From the NCBI RefSeq assembly GCF_004367585.1, contig NZ_CP038015.1, positions 373,501 through 437,500 of the forward strand: a DNA stretch of 64,000 nt, written 5' to 3'. Made by a program: the position numbers and the translations under genes. Origin of the DNA: Paenisporosarcina antarctica. Its GTDB lineage: Bacteria > Bacillota > Bacilli > Bacillales_A > Planococcaceae. Positions 17,182 through 24,504 of this stretch are shown one piece after another. Positions within the stretch are counted from its first letter, which is position 1; every line of letters begins with the position of its first letter. The notes below the pieces were generated by a model, which saw only the letters and a list, made by a program, of their open reading frames with translations, was not told where the DNA came from and ran no database searches.

Positions 17182-17210
17182 TTGCACATTATATACACAC
17201 ATGATAAAAT
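17182..17210 (+). promoter_or_regulatory. Sigma-A promoter of the dioxygenase gene
   Basis: TTGCAC (17182-17187), 17-bp spacer, TAAAAT (17205-17210). Transcription would start inside the hairpin at 17212-17244. Confidence 0.6.
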
Positions 17211-17211
17211 T

Positions 17212-17244
17212 TAAAAAAACATCTCGAATTCAAGATGTTTTTTT
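17212..17244 (+). promoter_or_regulatory. Hairpin at the 5' end of the dioxygenase mRNA
   Basis: AAAAAAACATCT / AGATGTTTTTTT around CGAATTCA, directly before the SD TAGGAGGA. It looks like a terminator but sits between a good promoter and the gene, so it may be a 5' stabiliser or attenuator. Confidence 0.45.
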
Positions 17245-17259
17245 GTAGGAGGAATTTTA

Positions 17260-18228
17260 ATGGAATTAGCAGGGATTCATCATGTATCTGCCATTACGGC
17301 AAACGCGGAAAAAAACTTCGATTTCTTCACTCGTATTTTAGGAATGCGACTCGTTAAAAAAAGTGTGAACCAAGATAATACATCTTCGTATCACTTATTT
17401 TATGGGGATGCAGTAGGTACCCCTGGAACGGATATAACATATTTTGATATCCCACATGCTGCGAAGACAGTACCCGGAGCTTCAAGTATCAGTAATACGG
17501 CTTTTCGTGTGAAAAGTGAAGCTGCTTTAACCTATTGGAAAGAACGCTTTACACAACATCAAGTTCAATTTGAAGATGTAATTGATCGTTTCGGTAGAAA
17601 AACGATGTATTTTGAAGACTTTGAAGGATCTCGTCTTATGCTAGAAGTTGATGATGGCAAAGGTGTTCTATATGGTATACCTTGGACAAAATCTGGTGTT
17701 CCAGAAGAATTTACAGTGGTTGGTTTAGGTCATGTCACGTTAACCGTGCGTAAAGCAGAACAAACGCAACTAGTTCTTACTGAAGTATTGGGCTTCAAAA
17801 AAGTCGGTTCATATCCTTCCCTTATGACAGCAATGCCTGACATCACTGTATATTCTACAGGCAAAGGTGGTCCAGCATCAGAAGTGCATATTGAAGAACG
17901 ACCTGATTTAGCTTTGGAACGACCAGGTCGTGGAAGTGTTCATCACGTAGCATTTAGAGTGAAAACGTTTGAGGACTATGATAAATGGGAAGAATTATTA
18001 CGTTCAAGAGGATTTATGACTTCTGGTAAAATCGATCGCTATTACTTTAAATCAATTTATTTCAGGGAACCAAATGGAATTTTGTTTGAACTAGCAACGG
18101 ATGAACCAGGATTTGCGACAGATGAATCCGTGGATACATTAGGAGAAACACTTGCTTTGCCGCCATTTTTAGAATCCCGCCGTGAACAAATTGAAGCTTC
18201 TCTCCGCCCGTTAACGTTTAAAGATTAA
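17260..18228 (+). CDS. MhqO/MhqA-like VOC ring-cleaving dioxygenase
   Basis: 322-residue protein with two vicinal-oxygen-chelate (glyoxalase/extradiol) modules: residues about 1-130 (GIHHVSAITANAEKNFDFF) and about 150-285 (GLGHVTLTVRKAEQTQ, HHVAFRVKTFEDYDKWEELL, FREPNGILFELATDEPG). His8, His in GLGHVTL and Glu in LFELA are the usual metal ligands. Close to B. subtilis MhqA/MhqE/MhqO, which detoxify hydroquinones and are controlled by MhqR. Start ATG 17260 follows AGGAGGA. No MhqR-like regulator is adjacent; a YodB-type regulator is 12.7 kb away. Cytoplasmic. Confidence 0.88.
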   Translation: MELAGIHHVSAITANAEKNFDFFTRILGMRLVKKSVNQDNTSSYHLFYGDAVGTPGTDITYFDIPHAAKTVPGASSISNTAFRVKSEAALTYWKERFTQHQVQFEDVIDRFGRKTMYFEDFEGSRLMLEVDDGKGVLYGIPWTKSGVPEEFTVVGLGHVTLTVRKAEQTQLVLTEVLGFKKVGSYPSLMTAMPDITVYSTGKGGPASEVHIEERPDLALERPGRGSVHHVAFRVKTFEDYDKWEELLRSRGFMTSGKIDRYYFKSIYFREPNGILFELATDEPGFATDESVDTLGETLALPPFLESRREQIEASLRPLTFKD

Positions 18229-18262
18229 ATTATGCTACACTTACAAAAAGGAGTGGAAGTTT

Positions 18263-18544
18263 ATGGAGTTTCAGTATAAAGAATTAGGTCATGATGCGTA
18301 TGCATTTGTGTATGGAAAAGATGGTCAAAATTTAGGGGAAATTACATGGACATTGATGGGTGATGTAATGGTGATGGATCATACATTTATATCTCCAACT
18401 CTTCGAGGTCAAGGGAATGCCAAGAAGTTACTTGATCATACAGCTGAATTTGCTCGTGAAAAAGGCTATAAAATGGAAGCAGTTTGTTCGTATGTAGTGT
18501 CTGCATTTAATCAATCTGATGAATATGAAGATCTTAAAGCATAA
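18263..18544 (+). CDS. Small GNAT (YjdJ-type) acetyltransferase
   Basis: 93-residue minimal GNAT fold of the YjdJ group. The CoA pyrophosphate loop is LRGQGNAKKLL, preceded by MDHTFISPTL, and a Cys in YKMEAVCSYV is at the place where this group often has its catalytic Cys. ATG 18263 follows AAGGAG. Only 34 bp after the dioxygenase gene without a terminator, so likely one transcript. Substrate unknown. Confidence 0.85.
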   Translation: MEFQYKELGHDAYAFVYGKDGQNLGEITWTLMGDVMVMDHTFISPTLRGQGNAKKLLDHTAEFAREKGYKMEAVCSYVVSAFNQSDEYEDLKA

Positions 18545-18546
18545 GT

Positions 18547-18587
18547 AAAAGGCAAACCACTAATTCAATTAGTGGTTTGCCTTTTAT
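18547..18587. terminator. Bidirectional terminator
   Basis: Stem AAAAGGCAAACCACTAATT / AATTAGTGGTTTGCCTTTT, nearly loopless, serving the GNAT gene and the converging 33-residue ORF. Confidence 0.85.
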
Positions 18588-18603
18588 GTTTTATTTTTAA
18601 TCC

Positions 18604-18705
18604 TTAAATTTGAGTAAAGACAACTAAAATTCCCGTTAGAACTGAAGCGCCCAAAACAGTATACATAAAATCTGATTGACTAAATATTACTTTTTTCTTT
18701 TCCAT
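18604..18705 (-). CDS. 33-residue membrane peptide with sigma-B promoter
   Basis: Unrecognised small ORF: charged start MEKKKVIFSQSD followed by one hydrophobic segment FMYTVLGASVLTGILVVF. ATG 18705 has GGGAGC about 11 nt upstream. A perfect sigma-B consensus promoter (18745-18769) points at it and a terminator follows its stop, so the unit is bounded on both sides. Likely a stress-induced single-pass membrane peptide. I recognise no named homolog. Confidence 0.6.
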   Translation of the reverse strand: MEKKKVIFSQSDFMYTVLGASVLTGILVVFTQI

Positions 18706-18744
18706 GTTTTCATCCGCTCCCTTTAATTTGCTATTACTTGTTAA

Positions 18745-18769
18745 ATACCCATAGCAACTTTTTTTAAAC
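18745..18769 (-). promoter_or_regulatory. Perfect sigma-B promoter
   Basis: Minus strand GTTTAA (18769-18764), 13-bp spacer, GGGTAT (18750-18745): 12 of 12 consensus positions. It reads into the 33-residue ORF. Confidence 0.8.
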
Positions 18770-18771
18770 AA

Positions 18772-18797
18772 GTTTACTCATAGTTTATGAAGGGAAT
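18772..18797 (+). promoter_or_regulatory. Possible divergent sigma-B promoter
   Basis: GTTTAC (18772-18777), 14-bp spacer, GGGAAT (18792-18797): 10 of 12 consensus positions, pointing at the DUF4064 gene, only a few bases from the perfect promoter on the other strand. Confidence 0.5.
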
Positions 18798-18868
18798 GTT
18801 AAAAATATGAAACCATTTAGGTGAATGATTCGTACTAAACTAGTAGATTAAAAGGTGAGGTGAAGGAA

Positions 18869-19345
18869 TTGAGTAGAACAGGTGAAAAGGCTTTAGGAAT
18901 TATAGGTATAATTTTAAATGCAATCTTCTTAGTTTTCGTCACACTAGCTGTTTGGGGAGCATCGACAGCAGATAAGGTTGAACTAAAAACGTACTTTGAA
19001 CAAAATATGGAAATGACAGATTCAACAATGACTGCTGAAGATATCACAATGATGAATGATACTATGGATGTTGTGATAGATGTAATAGGAGTTGTAGGTT
19101 GGATATTAGTTGTGACTTTATTAATTAGTGTAATTTTAAGTATTATTGGCGTAGTGAAAGTAACTAAGAGTCCTAAGGTAGCAGGGATCTTATTTATCTT
19201 CTCAGGTATGCTATCGGGAATTATTTTATTAGCTCCAATACTATTTTATATCGCTGCAATCATGTGTTTCGTTCGCAAAACACCAGATCGTCGTGAAGAT
19301 GATCCATTCTACAACAATGACAATCAAGCGATGAGACCACTATAA
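18869..19345 (+). CDS. DUF4064 membrane protein
   Basis: 158 residues with the DUF4064 pattern: TM helix near the N-terminus (EKALGIIGIILNAIFLVFV), an acidic extracytoplasmic loop rich in Met/Thr (about 37-70), then TM helices about 75-98 and 108-140, and a short polar tail. Start TTG 18869 is preferred because AGGTGAGG is 8 nt upstream; a GTG at 18860 overlaps the SD. A sigma-B-like promoter is at 18772-18797. Function unknown; relatives are small lipoprotein-like or membrane proteins of Firmicutes. Confidence 0.82.
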   Translation: MSRTGEKALGIIGIILNAIFLVFVTLAVWGASTADKVELKTYFEQNMEMTDSTMTAEDITMMNDTMDVVIDVIGVVGWILVVTLLISVILSIIGVVKVTKSPKVAGILFIFSGMLSGIILLAPILFYIAAIMCFVRKTPDRREDDPFYNNDNQAMRPL

Positions 19346-19346
19346 T

Positions 19347-19386
19347 AAAAACGCCGGTAAACACTTAAGTGTTTACCGGCGTTTTT
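19347..19386. terminator. 40-bp perfect palindrome, shared terminator
   Basis: AAAAACGCCGGTAAACACTT followed immediately by its reverse complement, no loop. It terminates the DUF4064 gene and holds the last codons and stop (19365-19367) of the converging GNAT gene. Confidence 0.88.
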
Positions 19387-19859
19387 AAATTATATACATA
19401 TTTAGATGTAGATAGCGGATGACCTTCAAAAAATTCATCGAATTCTTCCATACATATGAAATTATTACGTTCATAAAACGCACGACCTTTTTGGTTGTCA
19501 CTTTCGACGTAAACCAATAATTGTTGAGCATCTTGAATATTATTCAATCCTTCAGTTAATAATTGCTTGCCATATCCTAAGTGTTGATGAGATGGCAAGA
19601 GGTAAATAGCTGTAAGTTCAACGTCCCCATCATTATCAATGCGAGTAAAATTAGCGAAACCAACAATTTCATCATTATGAATAGCAACATACATGGACGT
19701 TTTTTCTAAACGTTTCATCATCATTGCCTTCGAATAAGTGCGCTCAATAAATAAAACTTGAACCTCAATTGGAATAATACCTTCATAAGTATCATGCCAG
19801 CTTAGTTTAGCGATTTGCTGTACCGCAGCAATATCGTCTTGTTTCATCGCTCGTATCAA
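19365..19859 (-). CDS. GNAT acetyltransferase
   Basis: 164-residue GNAT protein. Acetyl-CoA site: ELTAIYLLPSHQHLGYGKQLL, with later motif VYVESDNQKGRAFYERNNF. It starts at TTG 19859 with GAGGTGAG upstream; an in-frame ATG at 19847 (MKQDDI) is possible. The coding sequence ends within the palindromic terminator, so the C-terminal residues KTPVNT are encoded by the hairpin arm. Substrate unknown. Confidence 0.88.
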   Translation of the reverse strand: MIRAMKQDDIAAVQQIAKLSWHDTYEGIIPIEVQVLFIERTYSKAMMMKRLEKTSMYVAIHNDEIVGFANFTRIDNDGDVELTAIYLLPSHQHLGYGKQLLTEGLNNIQDAQQLLVYVESDNQKGRAFYERNNFICMEEFDEFFEGHPLSTSKYVYNLKTPVNT

Positions 19860-19953
19860 ATCGGCTCACCTCAAAATTCTTTCCGTCATCATACCAAATA
19901 TTTCGCTAGTATGCTAGACATGTGGAATAATATCCATAAAAGGAGTGATAAAT

Positions 19954-20403
19954 TTGTGGAGAATCAAATCTTTTCAAGAGTTAACAACTACTGAACTTTA
20001 TACATACTTACAACTTCGGGTAAATGTTTTTATAGTTGAACAATCGTGTCCATATCCCGAGTTAGATGGTTACGATATGGATTCTTATCACTTCTCCTAT
20101 ATCGAAAATGATGAATTGCTTGCCTACGCACGAGTCTTACCTTCTGGGGTAAAATATAACTGCGTTTCTATAGGACGAGTAATAGTGGACAAAAAATCAA
20201 GGGGAAGGGGTCTTGCTAAACAATTAATGGAACAAGCAATCTCATTTATTCATGAACAGTGGCCAATCGCAGATATTCAATTACAAGCACAGGCTCACCT
20301 TAAACACTTTTATGGCTCATTTGGTTTTGAGGCGATATCTGACGAGTATGATGAAGATGGAATTCCTCATGTTGATATGCTAAAAAAAGCAGTTAATTTG
20401 TAA
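19954..20403 (+). CDS. ElaA-type GNAT acetyltransferase
   Basis: 149-residue member of the ElaA family of GNAT proteins. Typical features are YLQLRVNVFIVEQSCPYPELDGYD at the N-terminus, IGRVIVDKKSRGRGLAKQLM as CoA loop and AQAHLKHFYGSFGFE. Start TTG 19954 lies 8 nt after AAAGGAG; the in-frame GTG at 19945 overlaps the SD. It is divergent from the preceding GNAT gene. Cellular substrate is not known for the family. Confidence 0.88.
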   Translation: MWRIKSFQELTTTELYTYLQLRVNVFIVEQSCPYPELDGYDMDSYHFSYIENDELLAYARVLPSGVKYNCVSIGRVIVDKKSRGRGLAKQLMEQAISFIHEQWPIADIQLQAQAHLKHFYGSFGFEAISDEYDEDGIPHVDMLKKAVNL

Positions 20404-20424
20404 TCATTTTGTAATAAAAATTAG

Positions 20425-20449
20425 GATTAAAAATGGAAATAGAGGGTAT
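20425..20449 (+). promoter_or_regulatory. Sigma-B promoter of the 106-residue unknown
   Basis: GATTAA (20425-20430), 13-bp spacer, GGGTAT (20444-20449): 11 of 12 consensus positions, 46 bp before the start at 20495. Confidence 0.7.
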
Positions 20450-20494
20450 TTATAAATTAGGTAAAGAATATGACTATTTGGAGGAATGATGAAA

Positions 20495-20815
20495 ATGGCA
20501 AAAGGAAATAATCGTTCATTACTATTAGCTGGATTGGCAGCAGGTACTTATGCATATTTTAGTAAACAAGAAAATCGTGACAAGGCTATGGTTGCATTTA
20601 ATAACACAAAAATAAAAGTGAATTCTTATATAGATTCACAAAAAAATAAAATGGATATGACTAAAACTGGGCATTCAGATCCCCATGATATTGATGACAA
20701 TAACATGGTAGATGAAGGCGCTATGACGAGCGTTCAATATTATAACGAAGAAGTTCAAGATCAGATGGAAGAAACAGATTCAAAAGATCTCAAAGATACA
20801 CCGGTATTTAAATAG
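20495..20815 (+). CDS. Unknown stress-type small protein
   Basis: 106 residues, not recognised. N-terminal basic stretch then a short hydrophobic segment SLLLAGLAAGTYAYF, a helical basic region (KQENRDKAMVAFNNTKIKV) and an acidic, disordered-looking C-terminal half (DPHDIDDNNMVDEG). The layout is reminiscent of YtxH-type stress proteins but the match is weak. Three in-frame ATGs (20486, 20489, 20495) follow GGAGG; 20495 has the best spacing. A strong sigma-B promoter match upstream suggests general-stress control. Confidence 0.75.
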   Translation: MAKGNNRSLLLAGLAAGTYAYFSKQENRDKAMVAFNNTKIKVNSYIDSQKNKMDMTKTGHSDPHDIDDNNMVDEGAMTSVQYYNEEVQDQMEETDSKDLKDTPVFK

Positions 20816-20829
20816 AAATCACTGCACAT

Positions 20830-20864
20830 AAAAAGGTTGCACTCAAAGTGAGTGCAACCTTTTT
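20830..20864 (+). terminator. Terminator of the 106-residue unknown
   Basis: Stem AAAAAGGTTGCACTC / GAGTGCAACCTTTTT with a short AAAGT loop. Confidence 0.9.
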
Positions 20865-20939
20865 TCGGGATAAGAGAAAATTAAAGTTGTTAAGGATAAA
20901 AAAATTTTAAAACCTCATCTAATAAGTAAAGAAAGCAAC

Positions 20940-21590
20940 TTAAAACCCTAATGCGCGTCTAAAGTAACTAGCATAACGTTGACTGACAGGAATTCTAGTT
21001 CCATCTGTCATTTCTAATAAAAAAGTAGAATGGGAATCAGGTTGAATTTCTTTAATAAAAGCAATGTTGACGATATAGGAACGATGACATCTTATAAATG
21101 ATTCCGATGATAAAAATAATTCCAACTCACTTAAATTTAATCGATGGAACCCCTCACGAACTTCAGTTTTGACAAATGTTTTTCGTAGTTGAGTCTCTAA
21201 AAAGAGAACTTGATTATGTTTAACAGGATACCAATTCTCATCTGTTTTTATTGTCATATATTTACTTAAAAAAGGCGATGGTTGTTGTGGGAAAATGGCT
21301 GTCACTGCACCTTTAGTTTCCCCTTCTTCAATAATCGGAATACTCATCCCGTAGTATGAAACACCAAAAATTTCAGAATTAATAAACTCGTTAACCTTTT
21401 GGCCGTAAAGAAGTGCTTTATGTGTGGCGGTACCTTCTTTAACTGGATCACCAGGTAGTATTTTTAAATCAATTTTTTTACTCGGTTGGTAATAAACAAA
21501 TTCAGTAGTATTAGAAATAGCAATAGATGCTTGTTCAGGGAAAAACTCATGAATTACTTTCATAATTTCGTTAATTGAATTTGTGTCCAA
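20940..21590 (-). CDS. LytTR-domain transcriptional regulator
   Basis: 216 residues. The C-terminal LytTR DNA-binding domain (about 112-216) is clear: FLETQLRKTFVKTEVREGFHRLNLSELELFL, then FIRCHRSYIVNIAFIKEI and GTRIPVSQRYASYFRR. The N-terminal half (about 1-110) resembles a PAS/Cache-like ligand module rather than a receiver domain; it lacks the phosphorylatable Asp pocket of response regulators. Start TTG 21590 follows GAGGTGG; the frame continues upstream to 21629 without an SD. Divergent from bmrU with about 80 bp between the starts, so it may regulate that gene. No partner kinase nearby. Confidence 0.85.
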   Translation of the reverse strand: MDTNSINEIMKVIHEFFPEQASIAISNTTEFVYYQPSKKIDLKILPGDPVKEGTATHKALLYGQKVNEFINSEIFGVSYYGMSIPIIEEGETKGAVTAIFPQQPSPFLSKYMTIKTDENWYPVKHNQVLFLETQLRKTFVKTEVREGFHRLNLSELELFLSSESFIRCHRSYIVNIAFIKEIQPDSHSTFLLEMTDGTRIPVSQRYASYFRRALGF

Positions 21591-21672
21591 AATATTCCAC
21601 CTCACGTTTTCACAATCATAACTTTTCACTATTTTACCATATAAACCACTCAGTCAGAGGGAGAGTTTTCAA

Positions 21673-22560
21673 TTGAAAAAAGCAATGTTTATATTAAATC
21701 CATCATCAGGTAAAGAGTTAGCAGGATCTGTTAAAGACCAAACAGTTGAAACATTAAAAACGATGGGGTATGAAGTAGATGTCAAAGAAACTCAGGGAGA
21801 AGGAGATGCGAAAGGTTTTGCCCGTCAGGCATGCGTAGAAAAATGTCACCTTGTAATAGCGATGGGTGGCGACGGAACCATTAATGAAGCAGTTAATGGA
21901 TTAGCGGAACAACAACATAAACCACTTTTCTCAATTATTCCTCTTGGTACTGTAAATGATTTCGCACGAGCATTGGGTATTTCTTTAGAACCATCAAAAG
22001 CGATTGAAGCCCTTAAAACAGCTAAACCGGTTTTTGTTGATATTGCTAAAGTTCAAAAACAATACTTTATGAATATTTTAGCAGTTGGACAATTAGCAGA
22101 AAATGTTTCTCAAGTGTCTGTTGAACAAAAAACGAAACTAGGTACTTTGGCATATGTAATAGAAGGAGTTAAAGCTTTAACTTCAAATGATGAAACAGAA
22201 ATTCTCATTGAGCATGACCGAGGTAAATGGGAAGGTAAATCTGTGCTTGTATTAGTGGCATTGACGAACTCGGTAGGAGGATTTGAAAAACTGGCTCCTG
22301 ATGCAAAAACGGATGATGGTTTCCTACATGTCTTTATTGTGAAAAGTGCTGGTATACCTGCTTTTATGCGTATGTCTTTGGCGATGCTGCGAGGGAAGCT
22401 TGAAGAAGATCCTGATGTTGTTGTGATTAAAACAGAAAAAGTCAGCATTAAAACAACACCTGATATGACTTGCAATATAGATGGTGATGATGGGTGTAGT
22501 ACGCCTGTTTTAGTCCAGATATTAAAAAGGCATATTGAAGTGCTAATACCAATTGGATAA
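21673..22560 (+). CDS. bmrU: BmrU/YegS-type lipid kinase
   Basis: 295-residue kinase of the diacylglycerol/sphingosine-kinase-like fold. It has the nucleotide motif MGGDGTINEAVNGL, PLGTVNDFARALG and the C-terminal NIDGDDG loop. B. subtilis BmrU is the closest named relative, there next to the multidrug gene bmr; here the neighbour is a divergent LytTR gene instead, so the symbol is by similarity only. It would phosphorylate diacylglycerol or a related membrane lipid using ATP. Start TTG 21673 follows GAGGGAGAG. Confidence 0.88.
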   Translation: MKKAMFILNPSSGKELAGSVKDQTVETLKTMGYEVDVKETQGEGDAKGFARQACVEKCHLVIAMGGDGTINEAVNGLAEQQHKPLFSIIPLGTVNDFARALGISLEPSKAIEALKTAKPVFVDIAKVQKQYFMNILAVGQLAENVSQVSVEQKTKLGTLAYVIEGVKALTSNDETEILIEHDRGKWEGKSVLVLVALTNSVGGFEKLAPDAKTDDGFLHVFIVKSAGIPAFMRMSLAMLRGKLEEDPDVVVIKTEKVSIKTTPDMTCNIDGDDGCSTPVLVQILKRHIEVLIPIG

Positions 22561-22663
22561 GACAATCAAGTACTTTTCTTAATAAAAGATACAAAAGTTC
22601 ATGATGTTTTCAAAAACCGAATTTTTTATATGGTAAAATAAGCATAGGTTTGTTTGAAGGAAG

Positions 22664-23458
22664 ATGGTGAGTTTTTTGAAACTAAATCAATTATTAGATA
22701 GTGATTCTATATCCAAAAAGTATATAACTGAGATTGAAATATTCACTCAGTTGGAGGGCTTAGAAGATTTCTTTGAATTAGAAAACAAACTTTTATATCA
22801 AATTCAACAGGTAGAAAAGGATCAAGCAAAGAAAACACTACAGCTTCTTATAGAACAAATTTCATTAAGAGCAGGGAAGCGAACAATTCGCGCAGTAAAA
22901 CACTACTTTATTATTTTGTCATCCATCATGGCAAGAAAATTGTATGAAAATCAAGTACCATTTAAAAAAACATTTGCTTTTAATACTGCTTGTATTGATA
23001 TGGTTGATAATCACTTAAATGATGCCTCTTTTTTACAATTTGCAGATGATTTAATCGATTTCTTTGTCTCGGTTATTTCTGAAAGAAAACAACCAACATT
23101 TAGTCATCGAACTGTAAATAAAGTAATTTTATATATTAATGACGAAGTGGAAACTGAACTTTCAGTAGAAGAAATTGCAAAGTATTTTCAAGTCAGTACG
23201 AGCCATTTATCACGAATTTTCCGTGAACATGTAGGTATTACACTTGTTGAATATTTAAATGTCAGACGTGTAGAAGAATCACAATACTACTTACGTCACA
23301 CAAATAAAAGCATTTTAGCCATTTCAAAACAATATCATTTCTGTAATCAGAGCTATTTCACCCGTATATTTAAGAAGTATACGGAAGTTACGCCTAAACA
23401 ATTTCGTGATCAAAAGGAACATAAATATTTTCGTTTTGGACTATCTACAACAGTTTAA
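22664..23458 (+). CDS. AraC-family transcriptional regulator
   Basis: 264 residues. The last 100 form the two helix-turn-helix motifs of AraC proteins: SVEEIAKYFQVSTSHLSRIFREHVG, then SILAISKQYHFCNQSYFTRIFKKYTEVTPKQFRDQ. The N-terminal 160 residues are helical with no recognised domain, perhaps a dimer or ligand module. The start is uncertain: ATG 22664 is very close to AAGGA, GTG 22667 has better spacing, and TTG 22676 follows GGTGAG. No gene of known pathway is adjacent, so targets are open. Confidence 0.85.
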   Translation: MVSFLKLNQLLDSDSISKKYITEIEIFTQLEGLEDFFELENKLLYQIQQVEKDQAKKTLQLLIEQISLRAGKRTIRAVKHYFIILSSIMARKLYENQVPFKKTFAFNTACIDMVDNHLNDASFLQFADDLIDFFVSVISERKQPTFSHRTVNKVILYINDEVETELSVEEIAKYFQVSTSHLSRIFREHVGITLVEYLNVRRVEESQYYLRHTNKSILAISKQYHFCNQSYFTRIFKKYTEVTPKQFRDQKEHKYFRFGLSTTV

Positions 23459-23489
23459 AAGAGTCGTATATTATGGCTCTTTTTTTATG
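23456..23489 (+). terminator. araC-type gene terminator
   Basis: AAAGAGTC / GGCTCTTT arms around GTATATTAT followed by TTTTTT. Confidence 0.7.
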
Positions 23490-23614
23490 GATTTGAAAAG
23501 TAGTAGGTATATAAGGTATACTTTTCTATGGACTTAAAAAAGTATAAAGTTTATAGTAGAAATATTTTTATCGAATTGAAAAGTAGTAGGTAGTTAAGAA
23601 ATACATTTCTATAG
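23490..23614 (+). repeat. Three tandem 41/42-bp units before yidC
   Basis: Units begin at 23490, 23531 and 23573. Units 1 and 3 share TTGAAAAGTAGTAGGTA and end in TTTCTAT; unit 2 is degenerate. Unit 1 also contains TTGAAA and TATACT boxes with an 18-bp spacer, so it may be a promoter. The array fills the gap before yidC. Confidence 0.65.
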
Positions 23615-23637
23615 TTTAAAAGATGAAGGTGAATTTA

Positions 23638-24453
23638 ATGAAGAAGAAAATCGGATTAATGTTAATGCTAGTTATGGCTGCTGTTGTGCTAAGTGGATGT
23701 TCGGGTGTTGAAAATAAGGAAGGTTATTTCTACAATATTCTTGTAAAACCTTTCGATTTTTTACTTACTTTTTTTGGGGATTTATTTAATGGAAGTTTCG
23801 GCTTAGCCATTATCGCAATTACGGTTTTGATCCGAGTTGTGTTAATGCCTTTAATGCTTCGTAACTATAAAACGCAACAAGGCATGAAGCTCAAAATGGA
23901 CTCAATGAAGCCTGAAATGGATGAAATTCAAAAGAAAATAAAAGCATCCAAAGATAAAGAAGAGCAAACGATATTGCAAAAAGAAATGATGGGGCTCTAC
24001 CGTAAACATAATGTCAATCCTTTAAACATGGGTTGTTTACCAATGGTTATTCAAATGCCAATCATTATGGGTCTTTATTTTGCGATATTATATTCACCAG
24101 ATGTGAAAAGTCATCAATTTTTGTGGTATAGTCTTGGGTCTCCGGATGTAATAATGACGCTTATCGCGGGGGCAGTATATTTCTTACAAGCGAAAGTTTC
24201 TCTATGGACCGTACCTGAGCAACAAAAACAACAGATGAAAATGTTTATTTACATTTCCCCTATCATGATTATGTTCGTTTCGTTTACATCTATGTCGGCT
24301 CTCCCACTTTACTGGACAATTGGTGGTTTGTTATTGATATTCCAAACTTACCTAGGACGTAAGTTTTATTCCAATCATCCAGAAATAGCATTAGAAGGTA
24401 CTGGAGAAACATCAATAGAAGAAACAACAGAAAAAACAACAGAAAAAAAATAA
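23638..24453 (+). CDS. yidC: YidC/Oxa1 membrane protein insertase (lipoprotein form)
   Basis: 271-residue insertase that helps integrate proteins into the cytoplasmic membrane. Lipoprotein signal with lipobox LSGC (Cys about 22), then five TM helices: FGLAIIAITVLIRVVLMPLMLR (with the conserved hydrophilic-groove Arg), the coiled cytoplasmic loop KMDSMKPEMDEIQKKIK, and NPLNMGCLPMVIQMPIIMGLY. The tail is low-complexity Thr/Glu/Lys. ATG 23638 follows GAAGGTGA. It stands alone, not behind rnpA, so it is likely the second YidC of the YqjG type. B. subtilis yqjG is controlled by the stalling peptide MifM; no MifM-like ORF is seen here, but the tandem repeats occupy that place. Confidence 0.93.
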   Translation: MKKKIGLMLMLVMAAVVLSGCSGVENKEGYFYNILVKPFDFLLTFFGDLFNGSFGLAIIAITVLIRVVLMPLMLRNYKTQQGMKLKMDSMKPEMDEIQKKIKASKDKEEQTILQKEMMGLYRKHNVNPLNMGCLPMVIQMPIIMGLYFAILYSPDVKSHQFLWYSLGSPDVIMTLIAGAVYFLQAKVSLWTVPEQQKQQMKMFIYISPIMIMFVSFTSMSALPLYWTIGGLLLIFQTYLGRKFYSNHPEIALEGTGETSIEETTEKTTEKK

Positions 24454-24456
24454 CAG

Positions 24457-24489
24457 AAAGTCGGTGCGTTTTTAGCACCGACTTTTTTA
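24457..24489 (+). terminator. yidC terminator
   Basis: AGTCGGTGC / GCACCGACT with loop GTTTTTA and a T-run; the next gene starts 15 bp later. Confidence 0.88.
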
Positions 24490-24504
24490 AAAGGAGCGAC
24501 AAAG

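Larger units (their letters stand above)
16537..17259. other. 723-bp gene-poor region with repeats
   Basis: Contains the YpuA terminator, a second hairpin (16729-16757), the 21-bp-spaced GTTGTAA array (16838-16928), a 10-bp palindrome CAGTGCACTG near 17137 and the promoter of the dioxygenase gene. No convincing coding frame; a 44-codon frame through the array has no start codon at its beginning and no convincing SD. Confidence 0.6.

Noticed and set aside
23487..23593. Short peptides MDLKSSRYIRYTFLWT and MDLKKYKVYSRNIFIE before yidC as MifM-like leader peptides
   Set aside because: Only 16 and 21 codons, no SD, no stalling-type sequence; they come from the repeat unit.
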